From Monodelphis domestica (lineage: Eukaryota; Chordata; Mammalia; Didelphimorphia; Didelphidae): a stretch of 64,000 nucleotides of DNA. The stretch lies in assembly GCF_027887165.1 (NCBI RefSeq), contig NC_077231.1:126001487-126065486 (forward strand), given 5' to 3'. The stretch's first letter is position 1. Every line of letters begins with the position of its first letter. This document shows, one piece after another, positions 12,208 through 24,088 of this stretch. Below the pieces are notes generated by a model. That model saw nothing but the letters and a program-made list of their open reading frames with translations, searched no databases and was not told the DNA's origin. Position numbers and translations under genes: made by a program.

Positions 12208-13424
12208 CTGCCATCATTACTAAACCTCTGTACTGTTGATGTTGGGTCTGAAAATGTCACCAAGAATCTAGAACATTCTGGTGGAAGGGTAGAGTAAGCT
12301 GAAGAGTTACAAATGAAAGATGCTCCCTCTTGGGAGCCATCCAGGGGTACCATGCCCTGGGATCAACTTCCCAGCTCCTTTGGGATGAAACTGTTATGTC
12401 CCATCCATTCACATTTTTACAAATGCGGAGGTGAGGATTATAATAGTACTTCACTTCAGCTACTAAAATGGACTCTTTACCTCTTGTTACAAATAACTCA
12501 GAGGCAGTGAAAATGATCAGTCAGAGTTGTTGAAAGAAAAAGATCTAGAAATGATATCTGAAGACCCCTTAAAATAAATTTGAGATATTTAGCTCATTAC
12601 ATTTTTCAAAGGTTGTTAGCCAGGTTGAGTCCCTCCATCATCTATGTGACAATTAGCAAATGCAAAATGGAAACAAAAAAGCTTTTTATAGACTTTTACT
12701 ATATATATAGTTCAGTATAGTTATAGATGAAAAGTAACAGAATATATCTAATAGTTAAAACACAGTAGATGAAAACAATTCAGTGTAACAGAATAGTATT
12801 GATCAGATTAATATATGAATTAAAAACAACAAAATTAAATTGTAAACAAAACAATCCGCAAAATAAGATAAAATACAGGGACTTTCATAAAATAATGGAG
12901 TGTGAAAAGGTCTAAAATTTTCATCTCCAGTCTCTTTAAAGTTCCTTTCTCTATCCATTCATACTCCTTTTCTCAGAGCTCTGGGATTTCCCATAGTGAG
13001 GGAGAATATGGATTTGGGGAATCTCAAACTAGATGAATCTTAGAGACTGGGCAGGCTCAAATGGCAAAGGGTTGTAGGGAGATGAATTTTTCCCCTGAAT
13101 CTCAGGTAAGATAAGTGAAAGGATCAGTGCACGCATGAAAAAACATCCTAAAACTGGAAGCTATTTGAAATAAGTAATGCACTGCTCTTTCAAAGAGTGC
13201 ACCATGCTTGTAATTTACTTCCTGTTTAGAAGAGTAACTTACTTCCTTCCCCTTCCCCATTGAGGTAAAATACTAGGGAGCAGTTTGTTTTCCCTGCCAT
13301 GTGAACAGGAAAGCTAATTGTTGCCTAAAGAAAATACACCCTGGTTTTTACCAGCTGCCTAGAGAGTGGCTCTAAGAACTCCTAGCTTCTCAGTGGCAGC
13401 AATCAGTAGCCCAGCCGGATCAGC

Positions 13425-13566
13425 AACAGTGGTCGGGGTTGAGGTTGGGGTGGAGGCCAATTCAGGAGCAGGAGTAGGAGTGGGACCAGAGATCATGAGG
13501 AGGATTGCAGGGGGCCAGGGGCTAGCAGCTTGGGGCTGGGAGCAGGAGCAGGAGTAGGAGCAGGTA
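13425..13566. repeat. Imperfect GGAGCA/GTNGGN-rich repeat
   Basis: Purine-rich triplet-like repeats in the leader region of element A. The Gly/Val/Glu-rich frame at 13366-13557 follows from this composition. An 11-G run lies further on, at 13787-13797. Confidence 0.6.
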
Positions 13567-13914
13567 GTATCAGCAACAGCAATGCCAGAGGTAGTAGTGA
13601 GGAATGCTGTCTTATCTCTTCTTCCTCAAGAGTCCCTGGCTAAGTCCCTCAAACTAAAGCAGCTGGGCCAGTATAGTGGGCAAACACCAAAAATGAGGGA
13701 AAGAAAACAAACAAACAAACAAGCAAGCAAACTGGCAGGAGTAAGGAAGCAGGTCCTGTAGAGTTTGGAGTTCTCTAAGTTTTCAAGGGGGGGGGGGAGG
13801 GATATGTGGGTGACAGTGAAAAGCCTTGGCAGGAGAAATGTGGCTTAAAAAATTTTTATCTAGGCTATCTTAAAAAAAATGAGAATTTTGTCTCCAACTT
13901 CTGGTTGCCAGAAA

Positions 13915-14158
13915 TGTAAAAATGAAAATTAATCTCAAATAATAAAATATATATTTTTGGAGATTCATTAATGATCATTAGAAATAAAAGGAATAAAGGG
14001 ATAAAAAAAATCAAGACCATGAGCCCATGGCTGATCAGCCAGTTCAAAATCTTACTTACCACCACTATGCTCACTGACTGGAAGTAAAGAGAGCTTGAAC
14101 CCTGCCAACCCATTGGCTAATATCCTGTTTTTTAGGGTAACAGATTTCCAATTACACA
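13915..14158 (-). repeat. 5' LTR of element A
   Basis: On minus it runs from TGTGTAATTGG to CATTTTTACA, giving canonical TG...CA ends. A primer-binding-like site follows on minus after four bases. Confidence 0.85.
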
Positions 14159-14162
14159 CAGC

Positions 14163-14699
14163 CAAGCCTTGAAGAGTAAATTCCACTATTCCCCAGAAGT
14201 CCACCAATAAACACTGGTGCTGACATCCTTAACCTCACCTTCCCCAGGGGTACCTCCCTTGTGGATTGAGTGTGAGGGAATTACAAAAACTCTAAGCCAC
14301 AGAAGGTGTTCCTCCCTTTATCCATTTACCTCACCAGCCCTCCATAGTCTCTCTGTCCCCTCACCTTCTCCATTCCCTATTACCAACCCTCCATTATCCC
14401 CTGTACCTTCAATCCTTTCGATCCTTACATGGCTATAAACTCTGAGCAAAAATGAATGACAATATAATACTGAGGTCTGGGATGTTAAGCAGTAATTAGG
14501 ACAGGCGTATCTACAGAAATTGCAAATAAATGAAATGTGGGACAAAATACAACATCCAAACTACTTTCTAAGTATTGTACTACTTAAGATCTGAGAGGAT
14601 GAAAAAAATAAATAAACCAGAGAGTATGAAACAAACAGGATGTATATTAAATAAACAGTACTTGAAATATTCATAAGATAGTTTTATGGGCAAAAAAAT
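14163..14699. other. Unassigned sequence
   Basis: Pyrimidine-rich 14220-14430, then AT-rich. No gene or repeat recognised. Confidence 0.35.
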
Positions 14700-14875
14700 T
14701 AAAGCTCAGAGGTAATCTAACACAGCTGCTGCCTCACTTTTCAGATGAGAAACTAGACTATAAAAGGAAAAGTGATTGCTCAAGGTTATGTAAATGGCAA
14801 GTGGCAGAGTCAAGAATGAAACTTTGATCCTTTAACTCTCAAGTCAATACCCTTGCCATTGCACCAAATATCCAA
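14700..14875 (-). repeat. MIR relic
   Basis: On plus: 'cagatgagaaact', then 'tcaaggttatgtaaatggca', the antisense of the MIR core and 3' part. Decayed. Confidence 0.6.
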
Positions 14876-15294
14876 CTTACTAATTAATTAATTTTTATCT
14901 TTTCACTGTATTTCACTGTTTTGATTCTCTGTAAAACAATACACAGAAAAATAAAAATGAACATGTGGGAAAATAGAGGAAATGATGTAAAAGCCAAAAA
15001 AAAAACATTTAAAAGCAGAAATGAACTTTTACAGCATATGTATGTTTCTCAATGTGGCAAGAATAACACACCTCTATATTGTGAACAAAGCTATTCACTT
15101 GAGAGCTATCAATCATTCTCATTTTAAAAGACATAGAATTTATGTACTATCAACACATCTTTTGTGAGAGAAACAATCACTTATCAAAAAATACTTCAAA
15201 CTATAATGAATACAGTGCTTTAAAGAAAAACAGAAATTAGAAAAATGCAGTCCATTCTATTTTATTTTAGTTTTGTATTAAATAACAAAAGTAA

Positions 15295-15540
15295 GATGGG
15301 ATACTAAAAAGAACCTTGATTTTTGAATCAGTAGATTTGGATTTAAGTTATGTAATAATCACATCATTTATTATGTGTGAGAAAATATCTATAGGACTCT
15401 GAACAAGTAATTTAATCTCTCTGCACTTTATTTTCTTGAGCTATTAAATAAGACTAATATCATCTGTCTCATAGGGTGGTTGTGAGAAAAGTGCTATTTA
15501 AGTCCCAAAATATTACATAAATTTGAGCTATTACTCCACC
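15295..15540 (+). repeat. MIR relic
   Basis: Order of MIR landmarks on plus: 'agtaatttaatctctctgca', an A/T-rich 'attaaataagactaa', then 'catagggtggttgtgagaaa'. Decayed. Confidence 0.65.
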
Positions 15541-15799
15541 ATTTGCCTATGGAAATTTAACCTATGAAAATCTATGGAGTCTAAATTAAAATTGGGAAAC
15601 ATAATAATACTTTTTTCTGATCAAAAACTATCGAGATTGATGATCTTATTTTGTTGATTAGTTTATATAAATTAAATTCTTAGTCCTTATGAATATATTT
15701 AAATATCTAGTACAGAAAGAGTGAGTTTGACATTGATTCTTGGCAGGATTCTTATTATTAAAAGGACTATTAGTGAATGTCTAAGGGGGAAAAAAAGTA

Positions 15800-16462
15800 C
15801 TGTTCTTGAAGAGCTTGAATGATTTCCCAAAAAACAGGTCATGCCACTCCTACGTTATATCCTTTTTGGATGTTGTTTCTTGCCTGGCAGATCATGGAGA
15901 TGCTATAGATTAAATTAATTAGTCAAATTTTTTGAATAGTTTCTAAGATGATTTTAGTGTTAGAGATGAAGTTTAATATAATAACAAATGTGAATTTAGA
16001 ACTAATTGATTGACCAGATTCAAAGAATAGGAATTAATCATCCTATATACATTTGGAAGGAAGTCTCCATTGGAGTGTCCAAGAGATAATGTTTAATACT
16101 TTTTATTAATGAATTGGACACAATAAATGCTAATCAAATTTGCAGATAATGCAATTATGGATGGGAAAGAGAATCAAGATTAAAAAAGATTTTTATAGGC
16201 TAAAACATTGGGCCAAATAAAAGGAAATTTAATTTGGATAACTAAATCATTCCACAAATTTAACTTCACATGTAAAAGAGTGAGTAGGTGAAACTAGACA
16301 ACAGTGCCCCTAAAAAAAAACCCTAAGTATTTTAATAGACTGAAACCTCAATTTCAATCAATCATATGATATGACAATTAAGAAAGCTAATGTAATCATA
16401 AGCTGCATTAAGGAAAGGATAGTGAACATAGATAAGGAAAAGGAGCAATGGAGTGTTTGATA
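15800..16462 (+). repeat. CR1/L3-type LINE relic
   Basis: Carries decayed landmarks of the CR1 reverse transcriptase and following coding part: 'aaatttgcagataatgcaa' (from F-A-D-N/D), then 'ggctaaaacattgggcc'. No frame is open. RTE copy 1 begins where this text stops. Confidence 0.6.
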
Positions 16463-16869
16463 TAGATGTAGTGGGACTGTCTCTGTGCATCGGCTTTTCC
16501 ACTTAAATCTCTTTCACTCACAAGTATCTTTGTGCACACTCATCTATCCTAACCCCGTCTACCCTCTTCAAGACCTGCGGCGATGGGGGAGTGGCGACGC
16601 AACAGGTGGAGGTGACCACTGGCAGTTGTAGTCACGATACTGCATGTAGGCCACCCACGGACCAGTGGTCACTCGGCCCTGTGGGCAGCAGGGACATTCG
16701 GCAGCATCCTCGGCGACTGAGCAGCCCTCTCTAGGACAGCACTACTCACCCTAATCAAGGGAGGGGACTAGAAAAGGTGTCCCAAACATTGCCTGCCCTA
16801 CAAACACCCAGTCAGCACACCACGGTTGGCGGGTCATCCCCTTTAAGCAGTCGAAATCAAAGAAAAAAT

Positions 16870-17571
16870 ACAAAGAAACTCCTACTAGGAGCATGGAACA
16901 TCAGGACATTACTTGATAGAGAGAATACCCTAAGACCTGAGAGAAGAACATCTCTAATCGGTAAAGAAATGGCGTGATATAACATCGACATCGCAGCCTT
17001 AAGCAAAACACACTTACCAGAAAAGGGATCACTCAGCGAACCCACCACTGGCCGTGTTGGCCTGGCCATCAAGACCAGTTTGCTCAAACAGCTGCCAGAC
17101 TTGTCTGTGGGCATCAGTGAGAGGCTCATGAAGATCCTTTTGCCTCTCAGCAAAGACCGGTATGCCACAATCATCAGCGCATATGCCCCAACACTGACCA
17201 ACACAGAGGAGACCATCGAGCAGTTCTACTTTGACCTGAGTGCCGTCCTGCACTCAGTGCCCACAAATGACAAGCTAATACTACTGGGAGACTTCAACAC
17301 CCGCATTGGCCAGGACCATGAAAGATGGAAAGGAGTGCTCTGCAAGCACAGCGTGGGCAAAATGAACAACAACGGCCTACTGCTACTCAGCAAATGCTCA
17401 GAGTTCGAACTCACCATCACGAACACTGTGTTCAGAATGGTGAACAAATATAAAACAACGTGGATGCACCCAAGATCAAAACAGTGGCATCTCATTGACT
17501 ACATCATTGTACGCCGGCGAGACATCCAGAATGTAAAGATCACCAGAACCATGAGAGAAGCTGAATGCTGA
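16870..17571 (+). pseudogene. RTE endonuclease domain (APE type), broken
   Basis: Would nick the target DNA to prime reverse transcription. Visible motifs: 'GAWNIRTLL' near the start, 'YNIDIAAL', 'SAYAPTL', 'LLGDFNTRIGQDH' (metal-binding Asp and Asn of the APE fold) and 'HLIDYIIV'. TGA replaces the expected Arg codon before YNIDI, and TGA at 17569-17571 replaces the Trp of the conserved C-W-T-D-H. Both fit ordinary point decay, the first by CpG loss. The segment between 'EKGSLSE' and 'GRVGLAIK' is shorter than usual, indicating a deletion of tens of residues. The part from 17080 to 17571 is open as 163 codons. Confidence 0.8.
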
Positions 17572-17583
17572 ACAGACCACCGA

Positions 17584-18038
17584 TTGGTTAGAGCGACTCT
17601 TCAAATGTGCATTGTGCCTCGCCATCCAAAACGCACCCAGACAGTTCGCGCATTTTACAACATGAGTCGTTTAGAGATCCATCTTATTTGCAAACATTCC
17701 AGTCCTGCCTGGATAACAAGCTGTCTGCCAAGGGACCATTCACTGGAAGCTCAACCGAGAAATGGAACCAGTTCAGAGACACAGTGAAGGAAACATCAAA
17801 GGCAGTCCTAGGCCCCAAACAACGCAACCACCAGGACTGGTTCGATGAGAACAACACTGCTATTGAAGACCTATTGAGCAAGAAGAACAAAGCCTTTATG
17901 GAGTGGCAAAAAACCCCAAACTCTGCTCCTAAAAAGGACAGATTCAAGTCTCTCCAAGCCACGCTGCAGCGTGAGATCAGGAAGATGCAAGACCGATGGT
18001 GGGGAAAAAAAGGCAGAAGAAATCCAGTGGTTTGCTGA
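17584..18038 (+). pseudogene. RTE linker between endonuclease and reverse transcriptase
   Basis: Continues from 'TDHRLV' to 'REIRKMQDRWW'. A one-base loss near 17670 shifts the frame in this copy; copy 2 is continuous here (39396-39851). At about 18000 the text 'tggggaaaaaaaggcag' has one base too many for the frame to run on into the reverse transcriptase. The same text is in copy 2. Confidence 0.8.
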
Positions 18039-19512
18039 TATGAAAAACTACAAACAATTTCTCAGTGCCCTAAAGACTGTCTATGGGCCATTAAAACCCG
18101 CCACCACTCCCTTGCTATCCTCTGACAGTGACACTCTCATAAAAGATAAAAAAGGCAACAGTCAGCTTCTCAACCGACCCTCTTCAGTCAACCAAAGCAT
18201 CCTTGACCAGATCCCCCAAAACCTCTCCATTGAACAACTTGACGTCCCTCCTTCAATAGAGGAAGTCCAAAAAGCCATTAAACAAATGAGTGCAGGCAAG
18301 GCACCCGGTAAAGACGGGATCCCAACCGAGGTGTACAAGGCCTTAAATGGAAAGGAGCTCCAGGCATTCCACATAGTGCTGACCAGCATATGGGAAGAGG
18401 AAGACATGCCCCCAGAACTCAGAGATGCCTCCATCATAGCCCTATACAAGAACAAAGGCTCACGAGCAGCCTGTGACAACTACAGAGGCATCTCACTACT
18501 CTGCACTGCCAGAAAGATCCTCGCCCGTGTTATACTCAACAGACTCCTGTCATCTGTCTCAGAGCAGAACCTGCCTGAATCACAATGTGGTTTCCAACCA
18601 GATCGCAACACCATCGACATGGTCTTCATGGTGAGGCAAATGCAGGAAAAATGCCTTGAGCAGAACCTGAGTCTCTACATTGTCTCCATAGACCTGACAA
18701 AGGAGTTCTACACAGTGAACAGGGACGCATTGTGGGTGATCCTCAGCAAGCTCGGTTGCCCAGGAAAATTTGTCAAACTGATCCAGCTCTTTCATGTCTA
18801 CATGACAGGGGAAGTCCTATCTGGTGGAGAGACTTCGGATCGCTTCAACACCTCCAATGGCGTGAAACAAGGCTGTGTCATCACTCCGGTACTATTCAAC
18901 CTATTTTTCACCCAAGTATTACGACATGCTGTGATGGATCTAGACCTGGGAGTCTACATCAAACACCGACTAGATGGCTCACTATTTGACATTCGCCCCC
19001 TGACTGCAAAAACAAAGACAACAGAGAGACTCGTCTTGGAAGCTCTCTTTGCAGATGACTGTCCTCTCATGGCCCACCAAGAAAATCATCTCCAAACCAT
19101 TGTGGACAGGTTCTCTACCGCAACAAAACTGTTTGGCCTGACTATCAGCCTCAGCAAAACAGAGGTGCTGTTCCAACCTGCACCAGGGAGGCCAACTAAC
19201 CAACCGTGCATTACAATCGATGGCACGCAGCTTTCTAACGTCAACACCTTCAAGTACCTGGGCAGTACCATCGCCAACGCCGGGTCCCTAGACCACGAGA
19301 TTAATGCCAGGATCCAAAAGGCCAGCCAGGCACTTGGGCGGCTGCTCTCCAAAGTCCTCCAACATAGAGGTGTAAGCACTGCGGCGAAGCTCAAAGTGTA
19401 TAACGCAGTGGTCCTCAGCTCGCTCCTGTACGGTTGTGAAACATGGACACTGTACCGGAAGCACATGAAGCAGTTGGAGAAATTCCATCAAGTTCCCTCC
19501 AGTCAATCATGA
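17971..19512 (+). pseudogene. RTE reverse transcriptase, 513-codon frame
   Basis: Copies the element RNA at the nicked target. Motifs by residue: 'SAGKAPGKDGIPTEVYKAL' near 105-125, 'DNYRGISLL' near 170, 'CGFQPDRNTIDMVF' near 210, 'IDLTKEFYTVNRDALW' near 240 (motif A), 'GVKQGCVITPVLFNLF' near 295, 'LFADDCPLMAH' near 359 (motif C, both Asp present), 'KTEVLFQP' and 'FKYLGSTI' (thumb), 'LLYGCETWTL' near 490. In motif A the second, non-catalytic Asp of the usual K-A-F-D is Tyr, and copy 2 has the same change. The frame ends early at 'FHQVPSSQS' through a local frameshift not present in copy 2. Confidence 0.88.
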
Positions 19513-19559
19513 GGATCTGATGGCAGGACCAAATCACCAACCAGGAAGTCCTCGACAGA

Positions 19560-20003
19560 GCCAACTCCACCAGCATCGAAGTCATGGTCTTCAAAACCCA
19601 GCTATGATGGTCTGGACACGTCATCTGCATGGACCCACAGCGAATACCAAGACAGGTATTCTACGGTGAACTGTCAGCTGGACTCAGGAAACAAGGCCGA
19701 CCAAAGAAAAGATTCAAGGATCAGCTAAAGTCCAACTTGAAGTGGGCTGGCATTACACCAAAGCAACGAGAACTCACTGCCTCTGATAGAAGCAGCTGGC
19801 GAATCCACATTCACCATGCCGCCATCACCTTTGAAGATGAGCGACGTCGACATCTTGCCGCTGCGCATGAATGCCGACACCAGGCCACAACCGCACTTCC
19901 CATAACAACTGGGGTCCCATGCCCCATGTGCCACAAAATTTGAACCTCAGCCTTTGGACTCCAAAGCCACATGAGGGTACACCGTAGATGAAACTGCACA
20001 AAG
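19560..20003 (+). pseudogene. RTE C-terminal region with C2H2-like finger
   Basis: Includes 'MDPQRIPRQVFYGEL', 'GRPKKRFKDQL' and 'LKWAGITPKQ', typical of the region after the thumb. At 19920-19985 there is a C-x2-C-x12-H-x3-H pattern ('CPMCHKI', stop, 'TSAFGLQSHMRVH'), a plausible nucleic-acid-binding finger. A TGA falls inside it, and copy 2 has TGA at the same codon. Confidence 0.75.
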
Positions 20004-20051
20004 ACAGTAGTCATTCTCGATCACTGAGATACTACTATACATACATAGCAT

Positions 20052-20255
20052 AGGTGATTCAGTACTGTACCAGGACTCAAGAAGACCTGGGTCCAAATCT
20101 AGTATCAGCATTTAAAACCTGTGTGACCCTAAGTAAGTCATTTCCTTCTCTGAGCTCCAGGTTCTTCTATTATAATATCAATAAAACCACTAGACTTGTC
20201 GTAAGAATCAAATATATGAATGAAGTATTTTGGAAAACTTAAGTGGAAATATAAA
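20052..20255 (+). repeat. MIR-like SINE relic
   Basis: Landmarks on plus: 'gaagacctgggtccaaatct', 'cctgtgtgaccctaagtaag' and 'cttctctgagctcc'. Decayed. Confidence 0.7.
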
Positions 20256-21498
20256 TGTGAATTGTTATTTCTATTATATGAAAGTTCTCTTTTTATGGAA
20301 TTCAAATAGAGACAGTCTTTTGTTGTATGAATAGCACTATTATTCTTTTTATTCAGTATTCTATCAACTATTGCATAGGTATAAAAAGTAACTGTTTTTT
20401 GTAGTGTGGAAGTATTAGAATATGGGCTCATCTTCTTTAAGTATATTTAAAGCATCTTCAATATGGTTCTGGAAGCAGACAGAATGATGATGAGGAGAAA
20501 TCAAAATCATATGGGTATAGGTTTTAGTAATAATTTTAGAAAAGTTAATTATGCTTTAGGGCATAATTACATTATGAAAAAATACCCCCCGAAGTTGAAA
20601 TATTAATCATATCCCTCATAGAGAATGATAGAAGAGAAACTGATTAGGAAAGAAAAATAATTAATGCAAAAAACATAAAGAAAAGATAGTACTAAATGGA
20701 GACTAAGTATTGACATCATGAATAATGAGTGCTTTAGAGAACAAATCATAAAAAAATAACTATGTTAAAGAGAATGACAGTGAGATGACATAGCAAAATT
20801 TATGGGTTGCAGTGCTTCAGTGGATATTTATATCTGTTTTAACAGTTTAAAAAATAGAGAGAGGGAAAGATTGATGAGTGCATAATTTGTAGGATAAGCT
20901 GTAATTAAATTAACAACTTCAACAAAAAGGAGAAATCTTGAAAATAAGAAAACATATATTGGGAGGAAAGACTATAATATGGATTTTTAATTTTAATTTT
21001 ATATTTTTAAAATTTTAATTTTTAAAATAAAAGCTATTACTTTTTTAAAAAGTTTAACAAAATAAACATGTAGCTAACAATAAAAAATAAGAGAACAAAT
21101 GAAATTGTCAAAAAATGTTAAATGGGCAAAGTAATTCAAAGTAGAGGGATTTTTATTAAAATTATTAGAAGTTGAATATATGACAGGAAAAATGAAAATT
21201 TAAAGAAAATAGATGACTTGTCCACAAAACATAGGCTATCCAAATTAACAATACAAGAGGTTGAGATATTAAATAATTTAATTTCATAGAAATTTTTAAA
21301 AAGTCTCCTAAATGGCTTCACCATTGAATTCTATACATTTTAATAGAATATATAAACTGAGCTAATAATAATTATTATTAATTGAAAGTAAAGAAATTCC
21401 AAAGTTAATTTTATATGTACTTTATGGCAAAAGATGCAAAACAGAAAATCATATAGTAGACAATAAAAATAATTGCTGAATGAATTAATAAAACATTT
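20256..21498. other. Unassigned, very AT-rich
   Basis: Long A/T-rich tracts, especially 20970-21090 (TTTTAATTT-type). No gene and no clear repeat family. The segment 20640-20960 may be a decayed L1 relic, but motifs are too few to call it. Confidence 0.35.
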
Positions 21499-21610
21499 TA
21501 AATAAAATTCATCAGTGTTTAGTAGGTGCCAGGCATTGTGTTAAAGCATCTCACTTCTATCCAATTCCTCCTCTCAGGGAACTCATGGTCTAATAAAAGA
21601 GAAATGTAAA
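21499..21610 (-). repeat. L2 3' end, first part
   Basis: On plus: 'tagtaggtgccaggcattgt' and 'ctctcagggaactcatggtc', the antisense of the L2 3' end. It continues after the solo LTR, at 22076. Confidence 0.75.
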
Positions 21611-22075
21611 TGTGAAGTCCCATACCCCTTATGATTCTGATATTGTATTTTACATATTCTATAGTCTTGTAATACTTTATAGCCATTCTATTCTGATATT
21701 GTCCCTCTTTCTCCCCATGATTCAAACTTCTGATCTGAATATTCTCATTTATCTTGTTCTATTCTTGTACAGTCACATGGCTCTGCTGTGAAATTATTAA
21801 GAATGGGTTCACAAGTTTTATTGCATGCACTTTGCTAACTCCTCCTGGGTGCCCTCCACTCTGTATGTAAAACCTTGTATATACATAACTGCTGATTTAG
21901 GCTTATGTCATTATTTCCTTTTTAAGGAGGCTGCTCACAAGGTTGGGGTCTTCAATTGCCAATTGAAGTCTGGCTTTATTGTGAGACTGACCCTTTCTCA
22001 ATAAATCTATTTCTTTTTGGCTTGGAAACTTTGTTTTATTTTTTGGTGTCTTGGCTAATACATTTTTCCATGACA
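21611..22075 (+). mobile_element. Solo LTR splitting an L2
   Basis: From TGTGAAGTCC to CCATGACA, with an AATAAA at about 22000 ('ctcaataaatctattt') and a T-rich end. L2 text lies on both sides. No exact target duplication is visible. A fossil endogenous retroviral LTR; family not assigned. Confidence 0.7.
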
Positions 22076-22520
22076 GAAAGCACACAACACTTAAATACAA
22101 ATATTGCAGGTGAGGAGGGGCATTTGGAGGGGAAAATATCAATAGTGAGAAGATGGAGTCTTGTGGGAGGAATAGCAACGAAGTCAGTGTCACTGTGATT
22201 GCAAAGCAAGTGAAGGTAGAGGAAGACTTGAAGGGTGAGGATCAGGAAAGGGAACAAGGCAGATTATGGAGTTCTGAATGCTAAAAAGAGGATTATATAT
22301 TTGAATGTGGAGGTACTGGGAAGCTATTGGGGTTTATTGAATATGGAAGAATGTTGATTTCCTTTAGGAAGATCAATCTGATCACTGAGTAGAATATGAA
22401 CCAGAATGAGCTTAGATTTCTGGCAGATAAACTAATCAACAGTTTATTGCACTAGTCGAAGAAGGGTGTTTATAGAAAGATATTAAGATAGAATTGATAA
22501 GACTTTGTAAAGTGACTTCA
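22076..22520 (-). repeat. L2 relic, second part
   Basis: Landmarks on plus: 'agtcagtgtcactgtgattg', 'gaatgctaaaaagaggatta' and 'ctattggggtttattgaata', all antisense L2 body, in the order expected after 21499-21610. Confidence 0.7.
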
Positions 22521-22699
22521 ACACATGTTAAAATTGTTCACCATAACAAAGACATATAGTGTATATACACACACACATATTAGGGAAGCATTTAGTATAA
22601 GACCTCAATTAAGCAAGAAAAGCAACAAAATACACACAATTATATTTTAAAAAACAGGAAAAGAACTTGTTTATTTACATTAAGAAAACAAAAAATCTA

Positions 22700-23077
22700 G
22701 CCATGAAAATTCCCTTTATGTGTTTCTTTATGAAATATGAAATTACCCCATTTTATTTCTTTTCCCATTTCTCTTAGTATGATCCTCTTTTTTGCCCCTA
22801 GATTACACATCACACACACACACACACACATATACATTTCATCCTATACAGTTTGTCACTATTCCCTCTAAGTATACTTCTTCTAGCTACCCTGATGATA
22901 ATAACAAGTTTTAAGAGTTACCAATATTATCTTTTTCTTATAGGAATACAAATCATTTGACCTTATTGGGTCCCTTAGAAAAAGTTTTTTGTTTGTTTTT
23001 TCCCTTTTTTAATTACCTTTTGGTTATTTTCTTGAGTTCTGTGTTTGGGCATCAAATTTTCTGTTTAAGTCACATCC
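22700..23077 (-). mobile_element. L1 #2, downstream piece
   Basis: Matches 27000-27500 of L1 #1 (shared CA tract, 'ttctagctaccctgatgata', 'cttgagttctgtg', 'gcatcaaattttctg'). The text breaks off at 23077 and resumes at 29438, which shows L1 #2 was split by L1 #1. Confidence 0.75.
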
Positions 23078-23785
23078 TTTTTTTTTCTTTCTTTTTATAA
23101 ATCTTTTTAGTCAATTCAGAACACTGTGCCTTGGTTACAAGAATCATATTCTTTCCCTCCCTCCCCTACCCCTACCTCTTCCCATAAACAAAGCAAATTC
23201 CACTGGGTTTTATAGGTGTCCTTGATCAGAACCTATTTCCATATTGTTGATGTTTGCACTAGGATGATTATTTAGAGTCTACATCCCCAATAATATCCCC
23301 CTCCACCCATGTAATCAAACAGTTGTTTTCCTTCAGTGTTTCTGCTCCCACAGTTTCCCTCTGGATGTGGATAGTGTTCTTCCTCATAGATCCTTCTGGG
23401 TAACAACCCAGGATCACTGCATTGCCACTAATGGAGAAGTCCATTACATTCTATTGTACCACAGTGTACAATGTTCTTCTCTGTGTACAATGTTCTCTTG
23501 GTTCTGCTCCTTTCGCACTGCATCACTTCCTGGAGGTTGTTTCAGTTCCCATGGAATTCCTCCACTTTATTATTTCTTTGAGCACAGTAGTATTCCATTA
23601 CCAACATATACCACAATTTGTTCAATCATTCCCCAATTGAAGGGTATCCCCTCATTTTCCAATTTTTTTTCCTACCACAAAGAGCGCAGCTAGGAATATT
23701 CTTGTACAAGTCTTTTTCCTTATTATCTCTTTGGGGTACAAACCCAGCAGTGCTATGGCTGGATCAAAGGGCAGACAGTCTTTTA

Positions 23786-23968
23786 TCACCCTTGGGCATA
23801 GTTCCAAATTGCCCTCCAGAATGGTTGGATCAATTCACAACTCCACCAGCAGTGCATTAATGTCCCAACTCTGCCACATCCCCTCCAACATTCATTATTT
23901 TCCTTTACTGTCATGTTAGCCAAACTTCTAGGTGTGAGGTGATAACTCAGAGTTGTTTTTATTTGCAA
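23786..23968 (-). pseudogene. L1 ORF2 C-terminal Cys-rich region
   Basis: Frame with 'NNECWRGCGRVGTLMHCWW' and 'LIQPFWRAIW', equal to the conserved L1 C-x3-C-x7-H-x4-C segment near the ORF2p C-terminus (human 'CWHGCGEKGTLLHCWW'). Confidence 0.9.
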
Positions 23969-24088
23969 TGGTTAATTATCTGCATGGATTTCCTAATATT
24001 GAACCATCCTTGCATTCCTAGTATAAATTCTACCTGGTCATAATGAATAAGCCTTGTGATCAGTTGCTGGAGTCTTTTTGCTAGTATT

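Larger units (their letters stand above)
16463..20050 (+). mobile_element. RTE-like LINE, copy 1, near full length
   Basis: A GC-richer block of about 3.6 kb in AT-rich DNA. Order: a 5' leader of about 400 bp, APE-type endonuclease, linker, reverse transcriptase, and a C-terminal part ending in a C2H2-like finger. The 3' end has a short ACT/ATAC microsatellite-like tail rather than poly-A, as in RTE-type LINEs. Clade is inferred; a related APE-LINE clade is possible. The endonuclease domain lacks an internal piece near 17035-17050, and the frame is broken several times. Copy 2 (37388-39861, minus) is about 97 percent identical over the 317-residue reverse-transcriptase frame they share. No certain target duplication was found for this copy. 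Confidence 0.85.
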
